Below, in pieces: positions 6,448-12,650 of a stretch of 15,147 nt of DNA. Each line of letters opens with the position of its first letter. Positions within the stretch are counted from its first letter, which is position 1. This DNA comes from an uncultured Bacilli bacterium (GTDB taxonomy: Bacteria > Bacillota_I > Bacilli_A > RF39 > UBA660): assembly GCA_934090935.1 (NCBI GenBank), contig CAKOKD010000014.1:1-15147 (forward strand), in the 5' to 3' direction. Position numbers and translations under genes: made by a program. The notes under the pieces were generated by a model. The model had not been told where the DNA came from and searched no databases. It saw only the letters and a list, made by a program, of their open reading frames with translations.

Positions 6448-6467
6448 ACAAATACTAATGTATTTGT
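6448..6467 (+). promoter_or_regulatory. 5'-UTR stem-loop abutting the ribosome binding site
   Basis: ACAAATAC (6448-6455) pairs perfectly with GTATTTGT (6460-6467) around a TAAT loop. The hairpin begins at the predicted mRNA 5' end, and the Shine-Dalgarno GAGGAGG (6468-6474) starts at the next base. It could stabilise the mRNA or modulate initiation, or the palindrome could be a protein-binding site in DNA. Confidence 0.55.
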
Positions 6468-6480
6468 GAGGAGGAAATTT

Positions 6481-6939
6481 ATGAAAAAAATTGTTATATT
6501 AATTGTTGTCTGCTTAAGTGTGTCTCTATGTTTAACTGGATGTAAGAGTTCTCAAAACAAAATAGATATAGGAAATGAATCAGGAATCAATATTTCAAAA
6601 ACAGATGTTACTATGTCTATTAAAAAAGGTACATTAACAAATAAGGGTGCTACTATCGTTTTAACTAATGAAAGCGATAAAGATTATGAGTATGGTAGTC
6701 CATATGAAATTGAAGTAAAAAAGAATGGGAAATGGCATAAGATTAATGCTGAATTAGATTTCGATTTACCAGCTTTTATATTAAAAGCAGGTGAAAATGT
6801 AGAATTAGAATTAGATTGGGGAAATGGCTATGGTTCATTACCAAAAGGGACATATAGAATTATAAAAGATATAGATTATGAATATGAAGAAGAGAAATAT
6901 AATTCGTTTAATATAGCTGTAGAATTTAATATTGATTAA
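6481..6939 (+). CDS. Lipoprotein with bacterial Ig-like (Big_14-like) domain
   Basis: This 152-aa secreted lipoprotein has a signal peptide ending in the lipobox LTGC (Cys-21), which would be lipidated and anchored to the outer face of the membrane. The rest (about 40-152) is a single beta-sandwich-like domain: VTMSIKKGTLTNKGATIVLTN, then EIEVKKNGKWHKI, and a LPKGTYRIIKDI strand. This pattern is common in Bacillota Ig-like domain lipoproteins of unknown ligand. ATG 6481 is chosen because GAGGAGG (6468-6474) is correctly spaced; the in-frame GTG at 6466 lies inside the 5' hairpin and has no ribosome binding site. The gene has its own promoter and is followed 40 bp later by the signal peptidase remnant. 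Confidence 0.82.
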   Translation: MKKIVILIVVCLSVSLCLTGCKSSQNKIDIGNESGINISKTDVTMSIKKGTLTNKGATIVLTNESDKDYEYGSPYEIEVKKNGKWHKINAELDFDLPAFILKAGENVELELDWGNGYGSLPKGTYRIIKDIDYEYEEEKYNSFNIAVEFNID

Positions 6940-6979
6940 TAATTCTTATCTTAAATATAATTATCCAAGATGTGATTTT

Positions 6980-7400
6980 ATGAAATTACAAAAACTTTTA
7001 ATATTAGGTATTATTTGCTTTATAATATCTAATTTTTTTATTTCCTTTTGCATAATTCATGGTGATTCTATGTATCCAACATATAAAGATAAACAAATTT
7101 GTTTAGAAAAAAATTTTAAACAGTTATGAAAATGGAGATGTAGTTGTAATAAAAAAAAGGAAAAATAAAATTATAAAAAAAATAGTGGCATCACCTAGAG
7201 ATACATTAGTAATAAAAGATAATTATGTTTACGTTAATGATGCAAGAGCAGACGATTTAATAACGGAATATTCAGGAATAGCTGGAGTCAAAATAAATTT
7301 GAAAACTAACGAATATTTCATATTAGGTGATAATAGAAAAAATAGTATTGATAGCAGATTTAAAGAAATTGGAATTATAAATAAAAAAGAAATAGAATAG
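6980..7400 (+). pseudogene. Type I signal peptidase, frameshifted
   Basis: Two reading frames together make a type I signal peptidase. Frame one (ATG 6980 to TGA 7127-7129) has an N-terminal membrane anchor and the Ser motif HGDSMYPTY. The second frame then supplies ENGDVVVIK, the Lys motif IIKKIVASPRDT and the GDNRKNSIDSR box, ending at TAG 7398-7400. The shift lies at the seven-A run around 7107-7113; removing one A restores a continuous frame (LEKILNSYENGDVVV). It is either a disrupted gene, a sequencing indel, or a product rescued by polymerase or ribosome slippage at the run. The usual PGD is PRD here. The enzyme would cleave Sec signal peptides at the membrane surface. No strong ribosome binding site precedes 6980. 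Confidence 0.8.
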
Positions 7401-7460
7401 GCAAAATCATTAAATAAAGAAATTTTTTCTTTAGAACCTCTAAACTATTAAAATTAAAAT

Positions 7461-7493
7461 AGATTTTGAGCTAATTCAAAAATCTAATTTTTT
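7461..7493 (+). terminator. Probable intrinsic terminator after the signal peptidase locus
   Basis: AGATTTTGA (7461-7469) pairs with TCAAAAATCT (7476-7485, one bulged A) around a 6-nt loop, and six T residues follow at 7488-7493. The stem is A/T-rich and so moderate. Confidence 0.5.
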
Positions 7494-7504
7494 AATGATA
7501 TAAT
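7475..7504 (+). promoter_or_regulatory. Promoter in front of the rbgA-like remnant
   Basis: TGATATAAT (7496-7504) is an extended -10, with a candidate -35 TTCAAA (7475-7480) 18 bp upstream. It overlaps the 3' part of the preceding terminator. Transcription would start near 7511 and read the short ORF at 7536. Confidence 0.55.
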
Positions 7505-7523
7505 AATAAAGAAATGAAAAAAG

Positions 7524-7616
7524 GAAGTGACTAAAATGAACGAAAATCAAGATAAAGTGTTTAATAAAACAAATATCAATTGCTTGGTTAAGATTTCTGC
7601 TAGTACAATGAATTAA
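7524..7616 (+). pseudogene. Remnant or duplicate of the rbgA 5' end (26-codon ORF)
   Basis: The ribosome binding site AAGGAAGTGA and the start ATGAACGAAAAT (7536-7547) are the same as those of rbgA at 9033-9058. After an 18-bp insertion, 15 of the next 17 bases also match (AAAACAAATATCAATTG against rbgA 9059-9075). The encoded starts are MNEN-QDKVFN-KTNIN and MNEN-KTNIN. The similarity then stops and the frame ends at TAA 7614-7616. With the promoter at 7496-7504 it looks like the original 5' end of rbgA left behind when DNA containing the phosphoesterase gene came between. A short leader ORF is the alternative. Confidence 0.55.
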
Positions 7617-7617
7617 G

Positions 7618-7632
7618 CCTTATAAAATAAGG
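7618..7632. repeat. 15-bp palindromic repeat, copy 1
   Basis: CCTTATAAAATAAGG has 6-bp inverted arms around AAA and recurs exactly at 7764-7778. An overlapping AAGG-ATTT-CCTT (7629-7640) could form an alternative small stem. Confidence 0.6.
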
Positions 7633-7699
7633 ATTTCCTTAAAATGACATCTTACAACTTTGCATATAAAAATGATATATTTTTGATAAAAAAATGATG

Positions 7700-7726
7700 A
7701 AAAGCGCTGAAATAGTGCTTTTTTTT
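7700..7726 (+). terminator. Strong intrinsic terminator
   Basis: AAAAGCGCT (7700-7708) pairs with AGTGCTTTT (7714-7722; one G-T pair) around GAAAT, followed by T residues to 7726. It ends the transcript started near 7511 and would give an RNA of about 215 nt. Confidence 0.8.
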
Positions 7727-7763
7727 GTTATACATTTTTATGGTTGATAGTGACAACGGGATA

Positions 7764-7778
7764 CCTTATAAAATAAGG
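7764..7778. repeat. 15-bp palindromic repeat, copy 2
   Basis: An exact second copy of the 15-bp palindrome at 7618-7632, 146 bp further on, with the strong terminator between the two copies. Confidence 0.6.
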
Positions 7779-7950
7779 GTAAAATCAATATTTACTAAAA
7801 AATAATAGAAAAAAATAAAAAATAATATATCAATTTAATAAAAATTAAATGAAAAATATACGAAAAGAGTGAAAATATTGCTGAATTTATTATTGAACAA
7901 GATGATTTTTACATTTGTTACAACATAATGTTATGAGTCATAATTTGTCT
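7779..7950. other. AT-rich intergenic sequence, no gene recognised
   Basis: This stretch is mostly A/T homopolymer-rich sequence. One short frame (about 7874-7936) reads ENIAEFIIEQDDFYICYNIML without a credible start or ribosome binding site, which may be the last trace of a decayed gene. A small palindrome CATAA-TG-TTATG (7924-7935) lies just upstream of the phosphoesterase promoter. Confidence 0.4.
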
Positions 7951-7954
7951 TATG

Positions 7955-7963
7955 TGATATAAT
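7955..7963 (+). promoter_or_regulatory. Extended -10 promoter of the phosphoesterase-rbgA-rnhB operon
   Basis: TGATATAAT is a perfect extended -10, the same nine bases as at 3547 and 7496. No good -35 is seen; TTATGA (7931-7936) is 21 bp away. Predicted start near 7970 leaves a leader of about 13 nt with GAGGT (7972-7976) before ATG 7983. Confidence 0.6.
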
Positions 7964-7982
7964 ATTTATGCGAGGTTAATTT

Positions 7983-9026
7983 ATGAATGGAAAAATAAAA
8001 ATTGGTTTAATATCAGATATACATGAAGATATTGATGCTTTGGATAGATATTTAGAATATGTAGAAAAAAATAATATCGATATTGGTATATGTTTAGGAG
8101 ATAGTGTATCTACATATTGTGATGATGATACAAATTATTTTTGGAAAAAGTCTTTACAAATTTCTAAACCAATTTATTATACTATTGGAAATCATGATGT
8201 CGGGATTGATGATTATAAAAGTATTGATTCTTTACAACTTTTTAATATATATATTTATCCAATGTTGGAAAATAAGTATCTAGATGAAAAAAATTTTAAT
8301 AATAAGAGTTGTTATTATTATAAAGATTTTGATGATTTTAAAATAAGACTTATAAGCATCTTTGAATATGAAGGAACAAGAAATTGTGATAAAACAATTG
8401 GTTTTGAACATAGAAGGTATATTTCTAGTGAGCAATTAAAGTGGTTTGCTTCTACTTTAGATAATACACCAGATGATTATCAAGTTATTGTTTTAATGCA
8501 TCAAATTCCAGACTTAGCTCCAATTTATAGAAATTGTAGTTTTTGTGCTGATGTTACTAAAACAAATTTAAAAGAAGATTTGAGTGATGGGTATGGCTAT
8601 TTGCAACTTAGTATTTTAGGCAATCCAATTGGTGATATTATAAATGCATTTCAGCATAGTTTAAAAATAGAAAAAGAGTATAGCGTCAAAGATGAATATA
8701 AAAAGTATTTAAAAAATCCAAGAATTAATTATGATTTTTCTAAAAGAGATAATGGTAAATTAATATGTATTTTAACTGGACATTTACATTGTTCATTTAT
8801 TACAAATTCGAAAGATTATCATGATCAATTAACAATTACAGTTCCATCAGCAACTACTAAGTCATTTGAAAGACAAAATGATGATATAAAATCATTATCA
8901 AATAGTGATAATAATTTTTATGTTTTAACAATAGATACTATAAAAAAAGTTGCTTCTATTCAAAAAATAGGAAATACAAAATTAAATGATGGTAAAATAA
9001 GAAATGAAATATATTTAAACTATTGA
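7983..9026 (+). CDS. Calcineurin-like metallophosphoesterase
   Basis: This 347-aa cytoplasmic enzyme has the five metal-binding blocks of the superfamily in order: SDIH (D12, H14), GDS (G39-D40), GNHD (69-72), an MHQ histidine (H173) and GHLH (266-269). Such enzymes use two metal ions to hydrolyse phosphomonoesters or phosphodiesters (nucleotides, nucleic acids or phosphoproteins); the substrate cannot be read from the sequence. An insertion between the H173 and GHLH motifs (about 180-255) contains several cysteines (NCSFCAD). There is no signal peptide or membrane segment. The gene ends 20 bp before rbgA and probably shares its transcript. It sits between a broken rbgA 5' end and intact rbgA, which suggests it was inserted there. 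Its AT-rich codon use does not differ from the neighbours. Confidence 0.88.
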   Translation: MNGKIKIGLISDIHEDIDALDRYLEYVEKNNIDIGICLGDSVSTYCDDDTNYFWKKSLQISKPIYYTIGNHDVGIDDYKSIDSLQLFNIYIYPMLENKYLDEKNFNNKSCYYYKDFDDFKIRLISIFEYEGTRNCDKTIGFEHRRYISSEQLKWFASTLDNTPDDYQVIVLMHQIPDLAPIYRNCSFCADVTKTNLKEDLSDGYGYLQLSILGNPIGDIINAFQHSLKIEKEYSVKDEYKKYLKNPRINYDFSKRDNGKLICILTGHLHCSFITNSKDYHDQLTITVPSATTKSFERQNDDIKSLSNSDNNFYVLTIDTIKKVASIQKIGNTKLNDGKIRNEIYLNY

Positions 9027-9046
9027 TAAATAAAGGAAGTGATAAT

Positions 9047-9910
9047 ATGAACGAAAATAAAACTAATATAAATTGGTATCCAGGGCATATGGCCAAAACT
9101 AAAAGAGAAATAGGTGATTTATTACCTTTAATAGACATAGTATATGAACTTGTAGATGCAAGAGTGCCAATGTCTTCTAGAATAGATGATATAGATCAAA
9201 TAACTAAAGGAAAACCAAAAATAGTTATTATGACTAAAGCTGATTTATGTGATTTAAATGAAACTCTAAAATTTAAAGACCAAATGGAGAAAAATGGTTC
9301 TAAAGTAATACTTGTTGATTTAAAAAATAATGATGACTATAAAAAAGTGTTTGATGCAACAAAAACTTTAGCACGTGAAATTAATGAAAAAAGACTTAAT
9401 AAAGGTTTAAAAGAAAAGGAAATTAAAGCTTTAGTAGTTGGAGTTCCAAATGTAGGTAAATCAACATTTATAAACAAACTTGCTGGTAAAAAAGTTGCTA
9501 ATGTTGGTAATATTCCTGGTGTTACAAAAAATCTTGTTTGGCTTAAAACTAAAGAAAATATTTTGCTTTTAGATACACCTGGTATTTTATGGCCTAAGTT
9601 TGAAAGTGCTGAAGTTGCATTAAATCTTGCAAGTATAAGTGCGATTAAAAATGAAGTTTTACCTATAGATGAAGTTGCTATACATATTCTAAATAAGCTT
9701 GATAAATATTATAATGATATATTAAAAAGTAGATATGGTATTGATCATGTTGATGAAGATTTGTGTGTTACATATGACGCAATTGGTAAAAAAATAGGGG
9801 CTAGAATAAGTGGTGGCGAAATAGATTATGATCGAGTTAGCATATTTATAGTAAACGACATGAAACAAGATGTAATTAAAGGTGTTACATTTGATAGATT
9901 AGAGGATTAG
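9047..9910 (+). CDS. rbgA: Ribosome biogenesis GTPase RbgA (YlqF)
   Basis: This 287-aa circularly permuted GTPase assists late maturation of the 50S ribosomal subunit. The N-terminal signature NWYPGHMAK (9-17) is diagnostic. The G motifs appear in permuted order: TKAD (G4, 63-66), GVPNVGKST (G1, 132-140), then DTPG (G3, 176-179); the C-terminal domain contacts rRNA. The length agrees with the Bacillus subtilis protein. ATG 9047 is chosen because AAAGGAAGTG (9032-9041) is well spaced and the protein then starts close to the WYPGHM motif; an upstream in-frame start at 9023 overlaps the phosphoesterase gene and has no ribosome binding site. It is followed 4 bp later by rnhB, the same order as ylqF-rnhB in Bacillus. 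Confidence 0.95.
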   Translation: MNENKTNINWYPGHMAKTKREIGDLLPLIDIVYELVDARVPMSSRIDDIDQITKGKPKIVIMTKADLCDLNETLKFKDQMEKNGSKVILVDLKNNDDYKKVFDATKTLAREINEKRLNKGLKEKEIKALVVGVPNVGKSTFINKLAGKKVANVGNIPGVTKNLVWLKTKENILLLDTPGILWPKFESAEVALNLASISAIKNEVLPIDEVAIHILNKLDKYYNDILKSRYGIDHVDEDLCVTYDAIGKKIGARISGGEIDYDRVSIFIVNDMKQDVIKGVTFDRLED

Positions 9911-9914
9911 TTAT

Positions 9915-10535
9915 ATGGAAGAAGTAGATTTGCTTGCGTTTGAAAAAGAATTATATAAAGAAGGGATAACTTTAATTGCTGGTGTAGATGAAGTTGGACG
10001 AGGGCCTCTTTGTGGACCTGTTGTTGCTTGTGCTTGTATTTTGCCTAAGAATTATTCTTTGGAAGGACTAAATGACTCTAAAAAATTAAGTGAAAAGAAA
10101 AGAGATAAACTTTATGAAGTTCTTATTAAAGATACAATTTATGGAATAGGTGTTGTATCTCCTCAAAGAATAGATGAAATAAATATTTTAGAAGCTAGTA
10201 AAGAAGCAATGAAAATAGCTTTATCTAATTTAAGTAAAAAGCCAGAGCATGTTTTAATTGATGCTGTTAAACTTGATATTGATATCCCATCAACTTCTAT
10301 TATTAAAGGAGATGCTAAAAGTTTAAGCATTGCTGCTGCTAGTGTTATAGCTAAAGTCACTAGGGATAGGATGATGTATGAACTTGATAAAATATATCCT
10401 GAGTATGGGTATGCATCACATAAAGGTTATCCAACAAAAAAACACATTGAAGCAGTAAAAAAATATGGTGTTAAAGATTTTTATAGATTTACATTTTCTC
10501 CAATAAGTGAAATAATAAAAGAGTATAAGAATTAA
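9915..10535 (+). CDS. rnhB: Ribonuclease HII
   Basis: This 206-aa enzyme cleaves RNA in RNA-DNA hybrids and removes single ribonucleotides from DNA. The catalytic DEVGRG motif (D25, E26) is followed by LNDSKKL, LID (D116), KGD (D133) and the SVIAKVTRD helix (143-151), all typical of RNase HII. It lacks the long N-terminal extension of the B. subtilis protein (about 255 aa) and so is nearer the E. coli length. A GAGGATT ribosome binding site lies in the last codons of rbgA, making the two genes coupled. The next gene begins 13 bp downstream. Confidence 0.95.
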   Translation: MEEVDLLAFEKELYKEGITLIAGVDEVGRGPLCGPVVACACILPKNYSLEGLNDSKKLSEKKRDKLYEVLIKDTIYGIGVVSPQRIDEINILEASKEAMKIALSNLSKKPEHVLIDAVKLDIDIPSTSIIKGDAKSLSIAAASVIAKVTRDRMMYELDKIYPEYGYASHKGYPTKKHIEAVKKYGVKDFYRFTFSPISEIIKEYKN

Positions 10536-10548
10536 AAGAGGTGTTTAT

Positions 10549-12624
10549 ATGAAAAAAGTTTTAACTAATAGAGTCATTTTGAATACATTTGTAATGACCC
10601 TTTTTATTTTTTTACTTGAAATGGTTATAAGAAATTTTACAGGATCTAAACTATTTGATTTTGGTACCATTCGTATTTTACTTGCATCATTCATATGTGG
10701 GTTAGGTATTAGTTTTATAACTCATTTCTTTAAAAAACTTCCAGCTAGGATAATTCATATTGTTTTTATTTTAGCAATCGGACTATATGAATTTATTGAA
10801 TTTGGATTATTTAACTTCATTGGATTTTTCATGGGAGTTGGAAATACAGAACAAGGAACAAAAGTAGTAAGTTATATCTTAGATTTCTTGAAGTCATTGA
10901 AAATAGAGTATTATTTGATACTTCTACCAACTATTTTATTTATTTTATACTATATTTTTATTGATAGAAAAATAATGAAAAATAAAACAAGAAATGAAAA
11001 TCTTACAATGTCACAAAAAGTATATATTGAAGTAATAACAGTAATTGTTTTATTTGTAAGCTCATTTGGGTATTATGAAATTTTAAAAAACAATGAGGGA
11101 ATGAACGAGCTTCAAACAGATTCGGTTTATTCTTTGTGGTTGTATCCTGAAAACTCTAATTTAGCAGTTGATAATTATGGAGTATTAACTTATGGCTTTT
11201 GTGATATTAAAAGCATAGTAATGAAGATGGATGCTGATAAAGTTATTAATATCGAAGGCAACAAAGAAATTAAAAAAGATAATAATAAAAAAGATGAAGT
11301 TGTTACTGATATGACTCGTGTAATAGATGATACGGCATGGAAGATGGTAATTGATTCAACTACTGATGAAACGTATAAAACATTAAATAACTATTTTATA
11401 AATAGGCGTATTACTGATAAAAATGAAATGACAGGTAAATTTGAAGGAAAGAATTTAATTATTATTTTACTTGAATCAGTAAATGAAATTGCAATCCTAA
11501 ATAAAGATGATTTTCCAACTTTATCAAAAATGTATAATGAAGGAATATCTTTTAGAAACAATTATACACCTAGAAATAATTGTTCAACAGGTAATAACGA
11601 GTTTACTGCCTTAACAAGTCTATTTACAATAAATAATACATGTACTGCAAATACATATGCGTCTAATAAATATTTTACAGGAGCATTTAATATATTTAAT
11701 AATAAAGGTTACTATACAAGTTCTTATCATGATTACACTCAAAAATATTATAGAAGAGGAAAAATTCATACTAACTTAGGAAGTCAAAAATTCTATAGTG
11801 TTACTGATTTAGGAATGACTTATGAGGAACCTTATGAAGAATGGCCAAGCGATGTAGACATGTTTAAAAGTGCTAAAAAGTATTATATGAATGAGGATAA
11901 GTTCATGTCATACTTTGCAACGGTTACAACTCATCAACCATATTTTCAATCATCTAAAATGGGAGATAAATATATGAATGATGAAAGATTCAGTGGATAT
12001 TCAACTTCTTTAAGAAGATATTTGTCAAAGATGAAAACTTTAGATGAAGCTATGAGTGAACTATTAAGTGAACTTGAAAGCGAAGGTAAACTTGAGGATA
12101 CAGTTATTGCTATGTTTGGAGATCATTTCCCTTATGGTTTAACTGATTCTGAGATAAATGAATATTTAAGTAAAAATGCAAATTACACTATTTCTAGAAA
12201 TTCTAATAAAAATAAAAATGTTGACAGAACACCTTTGTTAATTTATAATGCAGGAATGGAAAGCATCGTTGTAAATGATTATACATCTCCACTTGATTTG
12301 CTTCCAACGCTTCTTAATTTATTTAATATGGATTATGATCCTAGACTTTATTTGGGTACTGATATATTCAGCAAAGATCATGCATCGCGTGTTGTTTTTG
12401 CTGATGGATCGTGGACGGATGAATATGGATACTATAGTGCTCCTAACTCTAAAATGACTTATAAAGAAGGAGCAACTAAAACGTATACCAATGCTGAAAT
12501 TGCAGCAATAAATGCTGATATTCGTGAAAGACAAAGAATGAGTACAACAGCAATTAAGTCTAACTATTTTAATTATTTAGGAACTGAACTTGAAAAAGCA
12601 AAAAATAAATTAAGTAGTAATTAA
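10549..12624 (+). CDS. LTA synthase-family sulfatase-type membrane enzyme
   Basis: This 691-aa membrane protein has the LtaS-type plan: about five N-terminal membrane segments (within residues 8-180), a linker, and an extracellular alkaline-phosphatase/sulfatase-fold domain (about 300-640). Key motifs are LIIILLES (303-310, metal-binding E309), the nucleophile region NCSTGNNEF (T347 as likely catalytic Thr), and FGDHFPYG (523-530, D525/H526 for metal). Such enzymes transfer glycerol phosphate from phosphatidylglycerol to build lipoteichoic acid, or make related phosphoglycerol modifications. Exact substrate is uncertain, and the sequence is more divergent than canonical LtaS (AMFGDH in place of MYGDH). 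AGAGGTG upstream of ATG 10549. Its position between rnhB and topA is not the usual Bacillus order, but spacing suggests one operon. Confidence 0.85.
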   Translation: MKKVLTNRVILNTFVMTLFIFLLEMVIRNFTGSKLFDFGTIRILLASFICGLGISFITHFFKKLPARIIHIVFILAIGLYEFIEFGLFNFIGFFMGVGNTEQGTKVVSYILDFLKSLKIEYYLILLPTILFILYYIFIDRKIMKNKTRNENLTMSQKVYIEVITVIVLFVSSFGYYEILKNNEGMNELQTDSVYSLWLYPENSNLAVDNYGVLTYGFCDIKSIVMKMDADKVINIEGNKEIKKDNNKKDEVVTDMTRVIDDTAWKMVIDSTTDETYKTLNNYFINRRITDKNEMTGKFEGKNLIIILLESVNEIAILNKDDFPTLSKMYNEGISFRNNYTPRNNCSTGNNEFTALTSLFTINNTCTANTYASNKYFTGAFNIFNNKGYYTSSYHDYTQKYYRRGKIHTNLGSQKFYSVTDLGMTYEEPYEEWPSDVDMFKSAKKYYMNEDKFMSYFATVTTHQPYFQSSKMGDKYMNDERFSGYSTSLRRYLSKMKTLDEAMSELLSELESEGKLEDTVIAMFGDHFPYGLTDSEINEYLSKNANYTISRNSNKNKNVDRTPLLIYNAGMESIVVNDYTSPLDLLPTLLNLFNMDYDPRLYLGTDIFSKDHASRVVFADGSWTDEYGYYSAPNSKMTYKEGATKTYTNAEIAAINADIRERQRMSTTAIKSNYFNYLGTELEKAKNKLSSN

Positions 12625-12650
12625 ATTTAATTATGAAAGAGAGGACATCT

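Noticed and set aside
6466..6480. GTG 6466 as start of the lipoprotein
   Set aside because: It lies in the 5' hairpin and would put the Shine-Dalgarno GAGGAGG inside the coding region; ATG 6481 gives a normal signal peptide.
6932..6979. TTG 6932 as start of the signal peptidase
   Set aside because: It overlaps the lipoprotein stop region and adds a polar extension before the membrane anchor; ATG 6980 starts directly at MKLQKLLILG.
7618..7778. The two 15-bp palindromes as ends of a miniature transposable element
   Set aside because: No flanking target-site duplication is visible, and each copy is its own palindrome, so end orientation cannot be judged.
7874..7936. Short frame ENIAEFIIEQDDFYICYN as a gene
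   Set aside because: It has no start codon with a ribosome binding site and is broken on both sides; at most a decayed fragment.
9023..9046. ATG 9023 as start of RbgA
   Set aside because: It overlaps the end of the phosphoesterase gene and moves the start away from the well-spaced AAAGGAAGTG; the family starts close to WYPGHM.
12633..12650. ATG 12633 as start of topoisomerase I
   Set aside because: It has no ribosome binding site, and the GAGAGGA for ATG 12651 lies within this extension.
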